Source: UMGS1370 sp046957575
GTDB lineage: Bacteria; Bacillota; Clostridia; Lachnospirales; Lachnospiraceae
DNA length: 64,000 bases
Assembly (NCBI GenBank): GCA_046957575.1
Contig: JBKUOG010000016.1
Location: forward strand, 1 to 64,000
Reading direction: 5' to 3'
In this document: in pieces, positions 52,636-62,090 of the stretch
How the letters are laid out: each line of letters opens with the position of its first letter
Numbering within the stretch: position 1 is the first letter of the stretch
Program-made: the position numbers and the translations under genes
Notes under the pieces: generated by a model
Seen by the model: the letters and a program-made list of their open reading frames with translations, nothing else
What the model was told of the DNA's origin: nothing
Database searches by the model: none

Positions 52636-52729
52636 AAAAAAGCGGACAAATTTTTCAATGGATAAAACTGAAAATCAATTCACATTTCCTTGATTTTCGG
52701 CCATTTTCCCTGAAATTTGCCGCTTTTTT
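52636..52729 (-). terminator. Terminator after AraC-type regulator gene
   Basis: AAAAAAGCGG(A)CAAATTT at 52636-52653 pairs with 52713-52729 with a single bulged base. The minus strand ends in T7. The arms are about 60 bases apart, which is long for a terminator, but the gene stop is only 3 bases before the stem. Confidence 0.6.
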
Positions 52730-52731
52730 CA

Positions 52732-54963
52732 TCATTTTTTCTTTTTCATCTGTCCTGGCGTTATGCCTGTGTTCTCTTTAAAAATCCGGATAAAGGTCCG
52801 GCTCTCCCGGTATCCCACCCGCTCGGCAGTCTCGGTTACGCTGTATCCTTCCTGCAAAAGACGCTCCGCTTCCTCTATCCGGACTGCATTAATGTATTTT
52901 AAAAGACTCTTTCCGGTCTGGCGTTTAAATACGCTGGATATATAGGACGGCGTCCGCTCAAAATGGAACGCTGTCTGGGAAATATTTAAGTCCGGATCCT
53001 GATAGGATTCCTGTACATATTTCATAATTTCTTCACTCAGGTGGTTTTCATTTCCCCCTGTCATCTGCTGGCTTTCCTGACATAGCTGTTCAATCAGGTC
53101 CGAAAACTCTTTCTTAATGTCTTCTAGCGGTACATTCAGCCTGCCCTTTAACTTAATTTCATGAGTTTCAAAGAAGTTGCTCTGTCCGGCTGCGTCGGCG
53201 CCCTTCATAATCGTTCCCATCATATCGTACATCAGACACTTAAACATAGATGCAGAAATGCCTTTTGAACGATAGTTTTCTTCCATCACCTTGTTTAACA
53301 GGTTTTCCGCTGATAACGCATCTCCTGTCTTTAACGCATTGATGATCTTATTTTCTTCTTCCAATGGATAATGGTAGCGCTGACTGGTATTTTTAATATC
53401 CGGATAAAAGATAATGGCTTCTTCCAGAAGTTTTACATACTCTTCTGCCTCTCCTGCTTCCAGCCATGACGAATGGACTCCTTCTCTTCCCTCGTGGATT
53501 CCGCCTGCCAGACAATACATCTGGAACTGGAACATATCTCTTATGGTCCGTTCTGCTTCCTGAAGACTTTCTCTTACAATATTCAGATAGATTTCGTCTT
53601 CTGATGGAAGGTTCACAATTATAGCCGCTCTGTCGCCCATATCAACAGTTTCTATATTAAAGTGTTCAGAAAGCAGTTCTCCTGCCACGTTGGTTACAAT
53701 AAAGGACCGCAGGCTTTCTTCCAGTTCTTTTTCCTCCGATGCTCCTGAAAAGAACACAAGAACCAGATTATACGGCGACTTTAGAGATTCCGTATATTTC
53801 TGTGCCAGGGAATGATCAATATTTTCATACGGACAGCATAGCATCTGGAACAAAAACATCTGTTTTAATTTCTGCTGGATGTCCATATGTTCCTGGAAAA
53901 ACTGCTTTGCCTGGTCTTCCAGCCAGACATATTCATCCTTTACCTCGCCGTCGCTGCTTTTTTCTTCTCTCCGGAACAGTTCCATCAGCGCTTTAATCGG
54001 ATTATAATTTTTATTGGTAAAGTAGTAGGAAATCAAAAATCCGGTCAGCGTACATAAAAACAATCCGATAAACGCATTTTTCCGGATATTCTCTGCCCTG
54101 GAAAGGATTACCTTTTCCGGCATCAGGCAAAGATATTTCCAATTCATAACCTGAGAATCCAGCACTTTTCCAATTACTTTTTCCCCGTCCAGTTCTAAAT
54201 TGATTTCCTGGTCTGCGGAAAGTCCGGTATAGGAAATGGCATCTGCCGGGATTTCTTCCTCCATTGTGTTAATAATCCGATTCTCTTCGTCCACAATGGC
54301 AAAGGAAATTCTCTCATCCCATTTTGCCGTCTTTACTTTCTCATCCAGCACCTCTGCTCCCATCCGGATTCCAATCGTAGCAGAATTTTCTCCTAAGTCA
54401 GAATTCATGCTGGTCAGCGTACATAAAATTGACTTTTCCTTTCCTATCTGAATCGGAAGGATACTATAAAAATGGGAACCGGATAAATATTCCCGAAACT
54501 CCTGATAGTTCATTTCACTATTTTCATAAGTAAGATGATAGAACATTTCAAGAGACATACTTCCCATCATACTGACCACCGTATTGGTATTTTGGAAGTA
54601 TACAAAGACGTCCTGGTAATCTCCCCCTGCAAAGCTGCTGTTCTTCAGATCCTGATACAATACATACAAATTATAACGATCTGCCGCACTCAGTTCTTTT
54701 ACAGAAGACAGTTTCTGGACATTGGTATCAAAAGCCAGGCGGTTCAAAATTTCTACTACATGATTCATCTGATTGTCACATTCGTTTTTAATGATCTGCA
54801 TCAGACTTTTGTTCAGACTGTCTGCCTGCTTCTGGTTTTCCCGATAAGACTGTACATAAATAAACATTCCAAACAACAGCGGAATGCACAAAATTGCCAG
54901 ATATGAAATAAATAGTTTAGTATAGACGTGCTTTCTGTTACGAAGACCTTTCCGAATCCCCAT
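52732..54963 (-). CDS. Membrane-bound AraC-family regulator (YesN-like, sensor fused)
   Basis: 743 residues. Membrane segment at about 18-40, an extracellular Cache-like sensing region, second membrane segment near 295-315, cytoplasmic linker, then AraC/XylS double helix-turn-helix in the last 100 residues (YISSVFKRQTGKSLLKYINA, VGYRESRTFIRIFKENTG). One-polypeptide replacement for a YesM/YesN pair, directly upstream of the LplABC operon it presumably activates. Start at the second ATG behind GGGGAG. Confidence 0.9.
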   Translation of the reverse strand: MGIRKGLRNRKHVYTKLFISYLAILCIPLLFGMFIYVQSYRENQKQADSLNKSLMQIIKNECDNQMNHVVEILNRLAFDTNVQKLSSVKELSAADRYNLYVLYQDLKNSSFAGGDYQDVFVYFQNTNTVVSMMGSMSLEMFYHLTYENSEMNYQEFREYLSGSHFYSILPIQIGKEKSILCTLTSMNSDLGENSATIGIRMGAEVLDEKVKTAKWDERISFAIVDEENRIINTMEEEIPADAISYTGLSADQEINLELDGEKVIGKVLDSQVMNWKYLCLMPEKVILSRAENIRKNAFIGLFLCTLTGFLISYYFTNKNYNPIKALMELFRREEKSSDGEVKDEYVWLEDQAKQFFQEHMDIQQKLKQMFLFQMLCCPYENIDHSLAQKYTESLKSPYNLVLVFFSGASEEKELEESLRSFIVTNVAGELLSEHFNIETVDMGDRAAIIVNLPSEDEIYLNIVRESLQEAERTIRDMFQFQMYCLAGGIHEGREGVHSSWLEAGEAEEYVKLLEEAIIFYPDIKNTSQRYHYPLEEENKIINALKTGDALSAENLLNKVMEENYRSKGISASMFKCLMYDMMGTIMKGADAAGQSNFFETHEIKLKGRLNVPLEDIKKEFSDLIEQLCQESQQMTGGNENHLSEEIMKYVQESYQDPDLNISQTAFHFERTPSYISSVFKRQTGKSLLKYINAVRIEEAERLLQEGYSVTETAERVGYRESRTFIRIFKENTGITPGQMKKKK

Positions 54964-55140
54964 GTAAATCTCCCCATTTCCTTTAAACATGCATTTTAGT
55001 TTAACATAAACTCCGGGATTGATCTACAACATATTGGTACATACGTGCCGTCTCTTCTGCATAAGTTGTAACGTATCAGGTAAATAAAAGCTTTCTGAAC
55101 TAAATGTCATTTTGGCTGTTATCTCCAACCTTAACCTAAA

Positions 55141-55169
55141 GAGACACAGGAACATCATTCCTGTGTCTC
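55141..55169 (-). terminator. Strong hairpin beyond the MupG operon
   Basis: Perfect 12-bp stem GAGACACAGGAA (55141-55152), loop CATCA, and its complement (55158-55169). The minus strand follows with TTTAGG. Second terminator after the hairpin at 55207. The rest of 54964-55225 shows no gene. Confidence 0.7.
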
Positions 55170-55206
55170 AAAAAATAGTTTACCCAACTCTTGACAAAGA
55201 GCCAAT

Positions 55207-55227
55207 AAAGCTGCCAGCGGCAGCTTT
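55207..55227 (-). terminator. Hairpin overlapping the mupG stop codon
   Basis: AAAGCTGCC-AGC-GGCAGCTTT, a 9-bp perfect stem that begins within the TAA of mupG. Same stem and loop as the terminator at 16446-16469, read on the opposite strand. Confidence 0.6.
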
Positions 55228-56317
55228 AAATAATCTCAAACACGTGATCCGGCCTTTTTTCCAGTTCATCCAAAATCCGCATGTCTGTATCTGCGATCCG
55301 GCCGACCAGGTTTCTCTGTCCGTCATTTTCAATCTCGGTGAGGACGATTTCCACCTCTCCCCGGTAATGGGCCAGATTATCGTTTACCACCAGCACATCC
55401 CCCCTTGTGAAAACCGGTTTGTCGCAAGTTCTTGGCGCTATCGGGGTTTCTTTGTAATCCATTCTGGGGAAACTGGAGCGGATGTAATACTGGCTGGCAT
55501 CTGTGCGGCCTGTATGGGCATATCCATAAACCGCCTTTTTCTCACTGTCAAAAAGTCCCTGTTCCGGCTCCATTTTTATAGTAGTATTGGTCAGCTTGAC
55601 AGAAGACATGACCTGCAGTTCTTCCTCTGACGCATAAGCATTTCCAATCAAAATATCGTCAATCACCTCACAGGCAATCATATGGCGCACCTGGGCGTCA
55701 ATGGGAAGGGTTCTGTCTTCTTCCAGAGTGGGAAGCCCCTGAAACACCTGCCATGGACCAAAGGTTTCTTTTTGCTGGCTGGATACAAATGCCGCGGTTG
55801 TCATGCCCAGACTGCTCCACTTTTCATTAAATCTGTCGAACACCGCCTGGCTCAGTCCGGAATATCGTTCCGGATAAAAATTATGGCAGATCACCATATT
55901 CCGTTTGTCCGCTCCATGACGGACCAGACGTTCTAAATCTGTATCGGAACTGCCGTTAAACTCAATCCGAATGCCGTAAGGGTTGCGGGTAATCAAAATA
56001 TCCTGACGCTCGTCAAAATGTCCGTCCAGCCGGATGATATCCAGTCCCAGCTCATGGAAAATAGTCAGATCCTCCGGCGAAGCCCCCAATGCCTCAAATA
56101 CCTGGGGATTGGTATCAGCAGCTACCTCAAATCCCAAATCATGGGCATTCTTTATAAAAGCGCCAAATTCCTTTTTGATCACTTCCGGATCGTGGCTGGC
56201 TGATAACAGACAAGTGAAAATCCGCGTAAATCCGTATTTAGCAGCCAGTTTCATATAGGCCAGATCCTTTTCTGGAGAAGAATGTTCCGGGTAAATAGAA
56301 ATCCCTAATTTATGCAT
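55226..56317 (-). CDS. mupG: MupG-type 6-phospho-N-acetylmuramidase (DUF871)
   Basis: 363 residues. N-terminal TIM barrel (LGISIYPEHSSPEKDLAYMKLA; ADTNPQVFEALGASPEDL; IRLDGHFDERQ) and C-terminal cyclophilin-like domain, the DUF871 architecture. In Staphylococcus aureus, MupG cleaves MurNAc-6P-GlcNAc imported by a PTS. Here it ends a PTS operon with glycosylasparaginase and an M20 peptidase. MurQ etherase is not in the window. Assignment to the family is firm; the exact substrate in this operon is inferred. Confidence 0.85.
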   Translation of the reverse strand: MHKLGISIYPEHSSPEKDLAYMKLAAKYGFTRIFTCLLSASHDPEVIKKEFGAFIKNAHDLGFEVAADTNPQVFEALGASPEDLTIFHELGLDIIRLDGHFDERQDILITRNPYGIRIEFNGSSDTDLERLVRHGADKRNMVICHNFYPERYSGLSQAVFDRFNEKWSSLGMTTAAFVSSQQKETFGPWQVFQGLPTLEEDRTLPIDAQVRHMIACEVIDDILIGNAYASEEELQVMSSVKLTNTTIKMEPEQGLFDSEKKAVYGYAHTGRTDASQYYIRSSFPRMDYKETPIAPRTCDKPVFTRGDVLVVNDNLAHYRGEVEIVLTEIENDGQRNLVGRIADTDMRILDELEKRPDHVFEII

Positions 56318-56358
56318 AAAAATACCTCCTAAATATAAAGATGTTGGAAAAAAGCTTC

Positions 56359-57225
56359 TTACTCAATCGGTTTTTGATAAAATCCTCCGAAGAATGTTTC
56401 TGTGGGCAGCACATTTACGATCACATGAGGATCGATCTGACGCATCAGGTGCACGATGTCCTGCACCTCATAAGAGGACACTACCGTATGGAGCAAACTC
56501 ATTTTCTTACCGCTGTATCCTCCATGTCCGTCCAGCACAGAGATTCCATGGCGGTAATTTTTCACATATTCTTTTACCACTCCGTCCGGATCCTCTGTGG
56601 TGACCTGAAGCGTAACCCGCTTATATCGGTGATAGAAGCTGTCAATGGTTTTTGTAGAAATAAACTGGAACATGATAGAATAACCTGCATACTCCCAGCC
56701 AAACAAATAGCCGAATATACACAGCATTGCGGCGTTAAATGCAAACACATACTGCCAGATGGCTTTTCCCAGCCGGTTTGATACATAAAGTGCAATAAAG
56801 TCTGTTCCTGCTGTAGATGCATTTCCCTTTAACGCTACTACAATCGCCAGCCCATAGAGAAAACCACCAAAACAGATATTTAACAGTTCGTCCTCAAACA
56901 GCGGTTCAAATAAGGACAGACGCAGAAAGAAACTGGCTAAAAATACCTGAAGCATGGAAAAAATCACAAATTTCTTTCCAATCTGGCGGTAACAAAATGC
57001 CGCCACCGGAAGGTTTAGGGCAATCATTCCCAATGAGGTGGAAAAATGGATTCCAAAAAACTGGCCTGTAATTTTCTCAAGCAAACTGGCCACTCCCGTA
57101 AAACCGCTGGGAAGAATCTGAGCCGGCGTTAAAAACGTATTCATGGCAAATGCCTGCAAAAGAGCCGATGCTGTCACTGCAGCCGCTGTTACTACATACC
57201 GCCATACTTTACTGTTCTGTTTCAT
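56359..57225 (-). CDS. YitT/DUF2179 family membrane protein
   Basis: 288 residues. Five or six membrane segments over 10-180, then a cytoplasmic DUF2179 domain (GVVKEYVKNYRHGISVLDGHGGYSGKKM is split around residue 215). Function is unknown; some members are linked to signalling or transport. Its ATG overlaps the cutC stop (ATGA), which ties it to the amino-sugar operon. Confidence 0.88.
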   Translation of the reverse strand: MKQNSKVWRYVVTAAAVTASALLQAFAMNTFLTPAQILPSGFTGVASLLEKITGQFFGIHFSTSLGMIALNLPVAAFCYRQIGKKFVIFSMLQVFLASFFLRLSLFEPLFEDELLNICFGGFLYGLAIVVALKGNASTAGTDFIALYVSNRLGKAIWQYVFAFNAAMLCIFGYLFGWEYAGYSIMFQFISTKTIDSFYHRYKRVTLQVTTEDPDGVVKEYVKNYRHGISVLDGHGGYSGKKMSLLHTVVSSYEVQDIVHLMRQIDPHVIVNVLPTETFFGGFYQKPIE

Positions 57226-57956
57226 TTCACACTTTCAACCAGCTTTCTTACCAGAGTCTCGCTTACTGCGTCATAAAAATTACGATATGGTTCCGGGGCA
57301 AAACAGTAGTGAACCCATGGGCTGGAAGTGGTAGTGTCCTCCTTCCAGTCCCTGCAGGAAGAATGAATCTGATCAATTCCCGTCTCTTCCATCAGTTTTT
57401 TTGCATTGTCCCCATTGATTCCGCTTCCTGCCAGCAACTCTATCTGTGTTCCGTACTTTTTTTGCAGTTCTTTTAAAAGAGAAGCCCCTTGTGTCGCCTT
57501 TTCCTTTAATCCGCTGGTCAAAATCCGATCTGCTCCCAGACGAATCAGTTCTTCGATTGCCTGATATGGATTATCTACACAGTCAAAGGCTCTGTGAAAG
57601 ACTGCTTCCCTGCCCATCTGATGAATCAAATCAATCATCGCACCTGTCTTTTGGCTGTCGATTGTTCTGTCCGGGGTAAGAAATCCAAATGCCAGTCCGT
57701 CGCTTCCGTTTTCCAGCAAAATCTCTGCATCTGCAAACATCTGCTCAGCTTGTTCATCTGTATAGCAAAAACCGGCTCCTCTTGGACGCACCATGGAAAT
57801 CACTTTTAATTCGGTATGTTTCTTAATCAGACGCAGACTGCCGATGGAAGGCGTCAGTCCTCCCAGGTACAGGGCACTGTTCAGTTCAATGCGTTCTGCC
57901 CCGCCGTTATATGCAGCCAGTGCATCCTCATAACTTCCGCAGCAGATTTCAATCAT
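57222..57956 (-). CDS. cutC: CutC family TIM-barrel protein
   Basis: 244 residues with the CutC N-terminus IEICCGSYEDALAAYNGGAE and RIELNSALYLGGLTPS. The copper-homeostasis role is historical and weakly supported; the family's biochemical function is open. Start and stop overlap the M20 and YitT genes by four bases each (ATGA), so it is translated as part of this amino-sugar/peptide operon, suggesting a catabolic task. Confidence 0.9.
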   Translation of the reverse strand: MIEICCGSYEDALAAYNGGAERIELNSALYLGGLTPSIGSLRLIKKHTELKVISMVRPRGAGFCYTDEQAEQMFADAEILLENGSDGLAFGFLTPDRTIDSQKTGAMIDLIHQMGREAVFHRAFDCVDNPYQAIEELIRLGADRILTSGLKEKATQGASLLKELQKKYGTQIELLAGSGINGDNAKKLMEETGIDQIHSSCRDWKEDTTTSSPWVHYCFAPEPYRNFYDAVSETLVRKLVESVK

Positions 57957-59065
57957 GATTTTTCCCCCTCTCCTGCCAAATGGTACAGGCTCAATGCATA
58001 TATTTTGGCATTTGTGATAATGTCCTCAATCTTCATCCACTCATCCGGCTGATGGCCGATTCCCTTCTGCCCCGGAAAAGATGGGCCGAACGGAACAATA
58101 TTGGGCATACGCTTGGCGTATGTGCCTCCGGTAGTCGTCACCGGCGTGCCGTCCATGCCAGTGACCCGTTCGTAAGCATATTTTAATGTATCTACCAGAA
58201 AGCAGTCTTTCTGAAACCGCACCGGATCCATGTTTTCCTTTAAACAAACTTCCATATCCGGAAGTTCCTTTTGAATGGTCTTTGTGATTTCTTCTGCATT
58301 GCATCCTGCCGGATAGCTGACTGCAAACTGTAAGGCTGGGATCGTTCCACCCAGAACCTTATAATTTCTTACCTCCAACTGACCGAATTCCTCGTCCTTA
58401 TAGTCAATATGAAATCTCTCTCCCGTATTTCGGGCATTTAGGACGTATTCATTCATTAAGGTCAAAAAATCATCCATAGATGCCGGATGGATCTCCACCG
58501 TCATCCTTCCCCGCTCCGCATAAACAACCGGATATTTGCAGTCAGGAGTAAATCCCATAACCGGCGGCTCTTCTTTGGTCAGATAATATTCCAAATCCTG
58601 AAATCCGGTTTCCTCATCGCATCCAAACAGAATCCTGACAGGGCGAGCCGGTAAAAATCCCAGTTCCTTTAAAGCGTAAAGGGCATAAAGGCAGGCAAAA
58701 ATCGGTCCCTTGTTATCTAATACTCCCCTGCTGTAGATTACACCATCTTTTTCATACCCGCTAAAGGGCGGCTCTTTCCAGCCAGTTCCGGCCGGCACTA
58801 CATCCAGATGACCCACAACTCCGATATATTCGTCTCCCTGTCCATGCTGAGCATATCCCATATAGTGATCCACATCTGTGGTCTCAAACCCCAGTTCTTT
58901 GGACAGGGCAAGCGCTGCGTCCAACGCCTTTCTCACTCCCGGCCCAAAAGGTGCGTCCGGCTGGGCTTTTGTCTTTGTACTGTCAATCTGCACCATTTTT
59001 TTAATACTTTCGATCATGGCGCCGGAGACTTCTTCCACTTTTTGTAAAATTTGTTCTTCTGTCAT
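57953..59065 (-). CDS. M20 family metallopeptidase (PepV/Sapep-like dipeptidase)
   Basis: 370 residues. Motifs are VGHLDVVPAGTGW (metal His and Asp), GVLDNKGP, LFGCDEETGF (catalytic Glu pair) and a C-terminal GGTYAKRMPN segment. Shorter than typical PepV but the same order. It removes or hydrolyses a small peptide, plausibly the peptide or Asn-containing moiety of the imported conjugate. RBS AAGGAG. Confidence 0.88.
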   Translation of the reverse strand: MTEEQILQKVEEVSGAMIESIKKMVQIDSTKTKAQPDAPFGPGVRKALDAALALSKELGFETTDVDHYMGYAQHGQGDEYIGVVGHLDVVPAGTGWKEPPFSGYEKDGVIYSRGVLDNKGPIFACLYALYALKELGFLPARPVRILFGCDEETGFQDLEYYLTKEEPPVMGFTPDCKYPVVYAERGRMTVEIHPASMDDFLTLMNEYVLNARNTGERFHIDYKDEEFGQLEVRNYKVLGGTIPALQFAVSYPAGCNAEEITKTIQKELPDMEVCLKENMDPVRFQKDCFLVDTLKYAYERVTGMDGTPVTTTGGTYAKRMPNIVPFGPSFPGQKGIGHQPDEWMKIEDIITNAKIYALSLYHLAGEGEKS

Positions 59066-59080
59066 GGCTGTCTGCTCCTT

Positions 59081-60037
59081 TTACAGTTCCTTTAAGGGCG
59101 CTGTACGGGTTTTTATATAATTTTCCATCCACTCTTTGGTTGCCGGCTCGTGAATGCATTTGCCGTCTTCCTGTCTGGTCAGATACACAATGGGTTTTTG
59201 TCCCTCTGTAACTACTGCAAAGGAAAATCCTTCAATATTGGTAGCTACGCCCCACTCGCCTTTGTTGTTCATGGCAATCAGAGACATATCCCCTGCTTTC
59301 CCCCTGCGTTCTCTTAATTCTTTGTCAAAATGAGCCACTGCCCGTTCACATGCTTCCTGGGGATGAACTCCCTCTGCCATCAGGCGGACAATCTCATAGG
59401 AAACGCAGCCCTTCATCACGTCTTCGCCCAGTCCGGTTGCACTGGCTCCGCCTACCTTGCTGTCCACATAAAATCCGGATCCGGCAATCGGAGAGTCTCC
59501 CACTCTTCCCTTTTTCTTCATAAACAGTCCGCTGGTGGATGTGGCACAAGTCATTTTGCCATTGGAATCCAGACATACCATTCCTACTGTATCATGGCCG
59601 GAATACGGCTTTAATTCGCTTTCCGCCATTTCTTTTTTTCTATTGTGATAGTGAATCTTTGCCCGGTCTGTAAGCATGTTTTTGCGCTCAAACCCTTCCT
59701 TATGGGCAAACTTTTCTGCTCCTTCTCCTACTAACAGATTATTGGCAGGTTCTTTGGAAAGACGTCTGGCAATTGATACCGGATTTGCAAAATCTTTAAT
59801 CGCCGCTACAGCGCCGATATCTAAGGTATCTCCATCCATATAAGCTGCGTCCAGTTCTACTTCCATCTCCTCATTAGGAAGTCCGCCGTACCCCACTGAT
59901 TTATAAAACGGGAAATCCTCTACTTCCCGAACTGCCGTCTCAATGGCATCTCCGGCATCTCCCCCTTCTTTTAATATGATTTCTGCTTTTTCAATTCCTT
60001 CTAAAGCCATTCTCCATGTTGCAATAATGCCCCACAT
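59081..60037 (-). CDS. N4-(beta-N-acetylglucosaminyl)-L-asparaginase (Ntn hydrolase)
   Basis: 318 residues. Conserved N-terminal ATW (residues 6-8), autocleavage site with nucleophile Thr150 in SGHDTVGMV, and GDSPIAGSGFYVD and GGASATGLGED downstream, all typical of glycosylasparaginase. The enzyme splits GlcNAc-Asn, the linkage left from N-glycoproteins. No signal peptide. The start is the ATG behind AAAGGGG; a frame extension of 19 codons is rejected because it lies in hairpin-rich sequence. Confidence 0.88.
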   Translation of the reverse strand: MWGIIATWRMALEGIEKAEIILKEGGDAGDAIETAVREVEDFPFYKSVGYGGLPNEEMEVELDAAYMDGDTLDIGAVAAIKDFANPVSIARRLSKEPANNLLVGEGAEKFAHKEGFERKNMLTDRAKIHYHNRKKEMAESELKPYSGHDTVGMVCLDSNGKMTCATSTSGLFMKKKGRVGDSPIAGSGFYVDSKVGGASATGLGEDVMKGCVSYEIVRLMAEGVHPQEACERAVAHFDKELRERRGKAGDMSLIAMNNKGEWGVATNIEGFSFAVVTEGQKPIVYLTRQEDGKCIHEPATKEWMENYIKTRTAPLKEL

Positions 60038-60074
60038 TTGATAAATCCCCTTTCTTTCTGTAAGATTTCGACGC

Positions 60075-60132
60075 GCGCCGCCAGGCGCACCCATACTAGA
60101 AAGGGCACAGCCGTCTTAAGCTGCACCCCTTT
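60075..60132 (-). other. Intergenic hairpins before the glycosylasparaginase gene
   Basis: GCGCC (60075-60079) pairs with GGCGC (60084-60088), and AAAGGG...CAGC pairs with GCTG...CCCTTT at about 60100-60132. They lie in the 139-bp gap between the GrdB-like and glycosylasparaginase genes. They may set differential expression within the operon. Confidence 0.45.
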
Positions 60133-60176
60133 GCTTCTGCTCCTGTCTCCATCCTGAAAACAAAAGCTATGCGTTT

Positions 60177-60698
60177 TTAGAAACAATACCGGGCTGCCGC
60201 TTCTGCTTCGCCGTTTTTGTCTGTCATTGCCTTTGCCAGGACGCACATTCCCTCTAAGGCCTCATTTAATCCGGTTCCGCCCTTTTTCGGAGTCACTACA
60301 ATGTGTATCTTCTCCTTATAGGCAGCGATTGTCTCTTCATTTTCTTTTGACATTGCAGCCAGAGCCGGAATGCCGGTTGTATTTATGATATCATAGGCTA
60401 CTCTGGCAGCCATTTTTCCATATCCAAGGTAATTTAAGGCCGGACCGCACATCACCACATCTGGTTTTAATTTATTTACCATGGCGCACAGTTTGCGGCT
60501 TACCTCATCTGGATCCGCCTCAAAAAATCCGTCCCCGCAGTACAGGCTGGCAATGATTCTGCCATCCGTCTTTTTTAAATATGGTTCCATCATAACAGCC
60601 GGTCCTACTGTATCCTTTGTAGCGCCTAAGGGAAGCATATGGTCATCTTTAATACCGGCTCCAGACTGGATTTGATCATAGATCATAATGATCTTCAT
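60177..60698 (-). CDS. GrdB-like N-terminal half protein
   Basis: 173 residues resembling the first half of GrdB, the glycine/sarcosine/betaine reductase B subunit: IYDQIQSGAG, ASLYCGDGFFE, KPDVVMCGPALNYLGYGKMA, IVVTPKKGGTGL. The second half that carries the selenocysteine in GrdB is missing, and the gene ends in a normal TAA after ARYCF. It therefore cannot be a standard reductase. 14 bp after the PTS IIC gene, RBS AGGAGG. Possibly a small ligand-binding or sugar-phosphate-handling protein. Confidence 0.7.
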   Translation of the reverse strand: MKIIMIYDQIQSGAGIKDDHMLPLGATKDTVGPAVMMEPYLKKTDGRIIASLYCGDGFFEADPDEVSRKLCAMVNKLKPDVVMCGPALNYLGYGKMAARVAYDIINTTGIPALAAMSKENEETIAAYKEKIHIVVTPKKGGTGLNEALEGMCVLAKAMTDKNGEAEAAARYCF

Positions 60699-60712
60699 AA
60701 CAAATTACCTCC

Positions 60713-62080
60713 TTACAGATCATCAAAGGAAAGGTCATCCAGAGAAATATCATCCTCTTCTTCCTTCTTTGCCGCCTCTGCTTCATCTTTCAAATATTGC
60801 TTATCCATAATCCGGATAAACGGCATGTAGATGACAATTCCCATTAATAAAAGCAGAATCTGGAGCAGGCCGCCTACCCAGTTGGTAGCAAAGAAACCTG
60901 AAATTCCCAGCGGACAGGTCCATGGAATATTGACGCCGGAACAAATGGGCACAAATCCCAGACTCATGGCAAAGTAGGAAATCACAATGTTCAAAGTTGG
61001 AACCAGCATAAACGGAATCAGCATGGTCGGGTTCAGCACGATTGGAAGACCAAAGATAATCGGCTCGTTAATGTTGAAGATACCCGGAATCAGGCTTAAC
61101 TTTCCTAAGTCCTTAATACGCTTTGACTTACAGAAGAAAATCATGGCAATTGTCAGAGACAGTGTGGAACCTGCTCCTCCAAAAGTAGCAAATAAATCCT
61201 GGAACTGCTGGCAGATAATATGTCCTTCTCCGATTCCAGTTTTGAAAAATTCCATATTTTCCAGAGATAAAGTCTGAAGAATCGGATTGAATACCGCACC
61301 TACAACTGAACTTCCGTTTACGCCGAAGAACCAGAAAACATGCAGGAAAATGTATGCAACCACCATGGCTCCAAGGGTATCTCCCAGGCTTAAAAGAGGA
61401 GTCTGCAGGAATTCAAAAATAATCTGGAACGCATCAGTTCCCACAGCGCCAAGAATCAGGTTGATAATGAAAAATACGGTCATAACGACAGTTGCAGGAA
61501 TCAGCGCTGAAAATGAATCCACAACGGTCGGCGGAACACCTGCAGGCATTTTGATTACCCAGCCTTTCCGCTCTACCCATGCATAGATATGGACAGAAGT
61601 AAATGCACAGATAATGCCCACAAAGATACCTTTTGCCCCTAACCATCCTAAGGAAAGGCCGGTAAGAGATACAGACTGTGCTGCTCCTCCTACTTCTACG
61701 CTTCCAGCTACTGTATAAGGCATCAAAAGGAACCAGGACATCAGTCCCACTGCCGCTCCAAACAGAGGATTGGTATTCATATTTTTTGCAAAAGAATACG
61801 CAATACCCATAACAGCAAAAATTGCCATAATTGTAAACGTCGCATCAGAAGGTTTTCCTAAAAATGCTGCCAGAGTCTCTCCGGTCTGCTGGTTGATTAC
61901 CACGCTGCTTAACCAGTTCATCCACGCCGGGATAGGAAAGTTTGCAATTACCAGGAAAATCGATCCTGCAATTAAAAGTGGTGTAGAGATTAAAAAACCA
62001 TCTCTGACAGACATTAAATACTTGTTTCTTCCGATCGCCTCTGCCAAAGGCATCAGCCATTTCTCCAGTTTGTTTAACAT
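60713..62080 (-). CDS. PTS lactose/cellobiose-family IIC permease
   Basis: 455 residues and about ten membrane segments; KLEKWLMPLAEAIGRNKYL and RDGFLISTPLLIAGS are the family N-terminus. GIFNINEPIIFGLPIVLNP marks the sugar-binding loop. The long acidic tail (EEEDDISLDDLSFDDL) is unusual. Works with IIB and IIA to import and phosphorylate a beta-linked disaccharide or amino sugar. Confidence 0.92.
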   Translation of the reverse strand: MLNKLEKWLMPLAEAIGRNKYLMSVRDGFLISTPLLIAGSIFLVIANFPIPAWMNWLSSVVINQQTGETLAAFLGKPSDATFTIMAIFAVMGIAYSFAKNMNTNPLFGAAVGLMSWFLLMPYTVAGSVEVGGAAQSVSLTGLSLGWLGAKGIFVGIICAFTSVHIYAWVERKGWVIKMPAGVPPTVVDSFSALIPATVVMTVFFIINLILGAVGTDAFQIIFEFLQTPLLSLGDTLGAMVVAYIFLHVFWFFGVNGSSVVGAVFNPILQTLSLENMEFFKTGIGEGHIICQQFQDLFATFGGAGSTLSLTIAMIFFCKSKRIKDLGKLSLIPGIFNINEPIIFGLPIVLNPTMLIPFMLVPTLNIVISYFAMSLGFVPICSGVNIPWTCPLGISGFFATNWVGGLLQILLLLMGIVIYMPFIRIMDKQYLKDEAEAAKKEEEDDISLDDLSFDDL

Positions 62081-62090
62081 ATTGAGCCCC

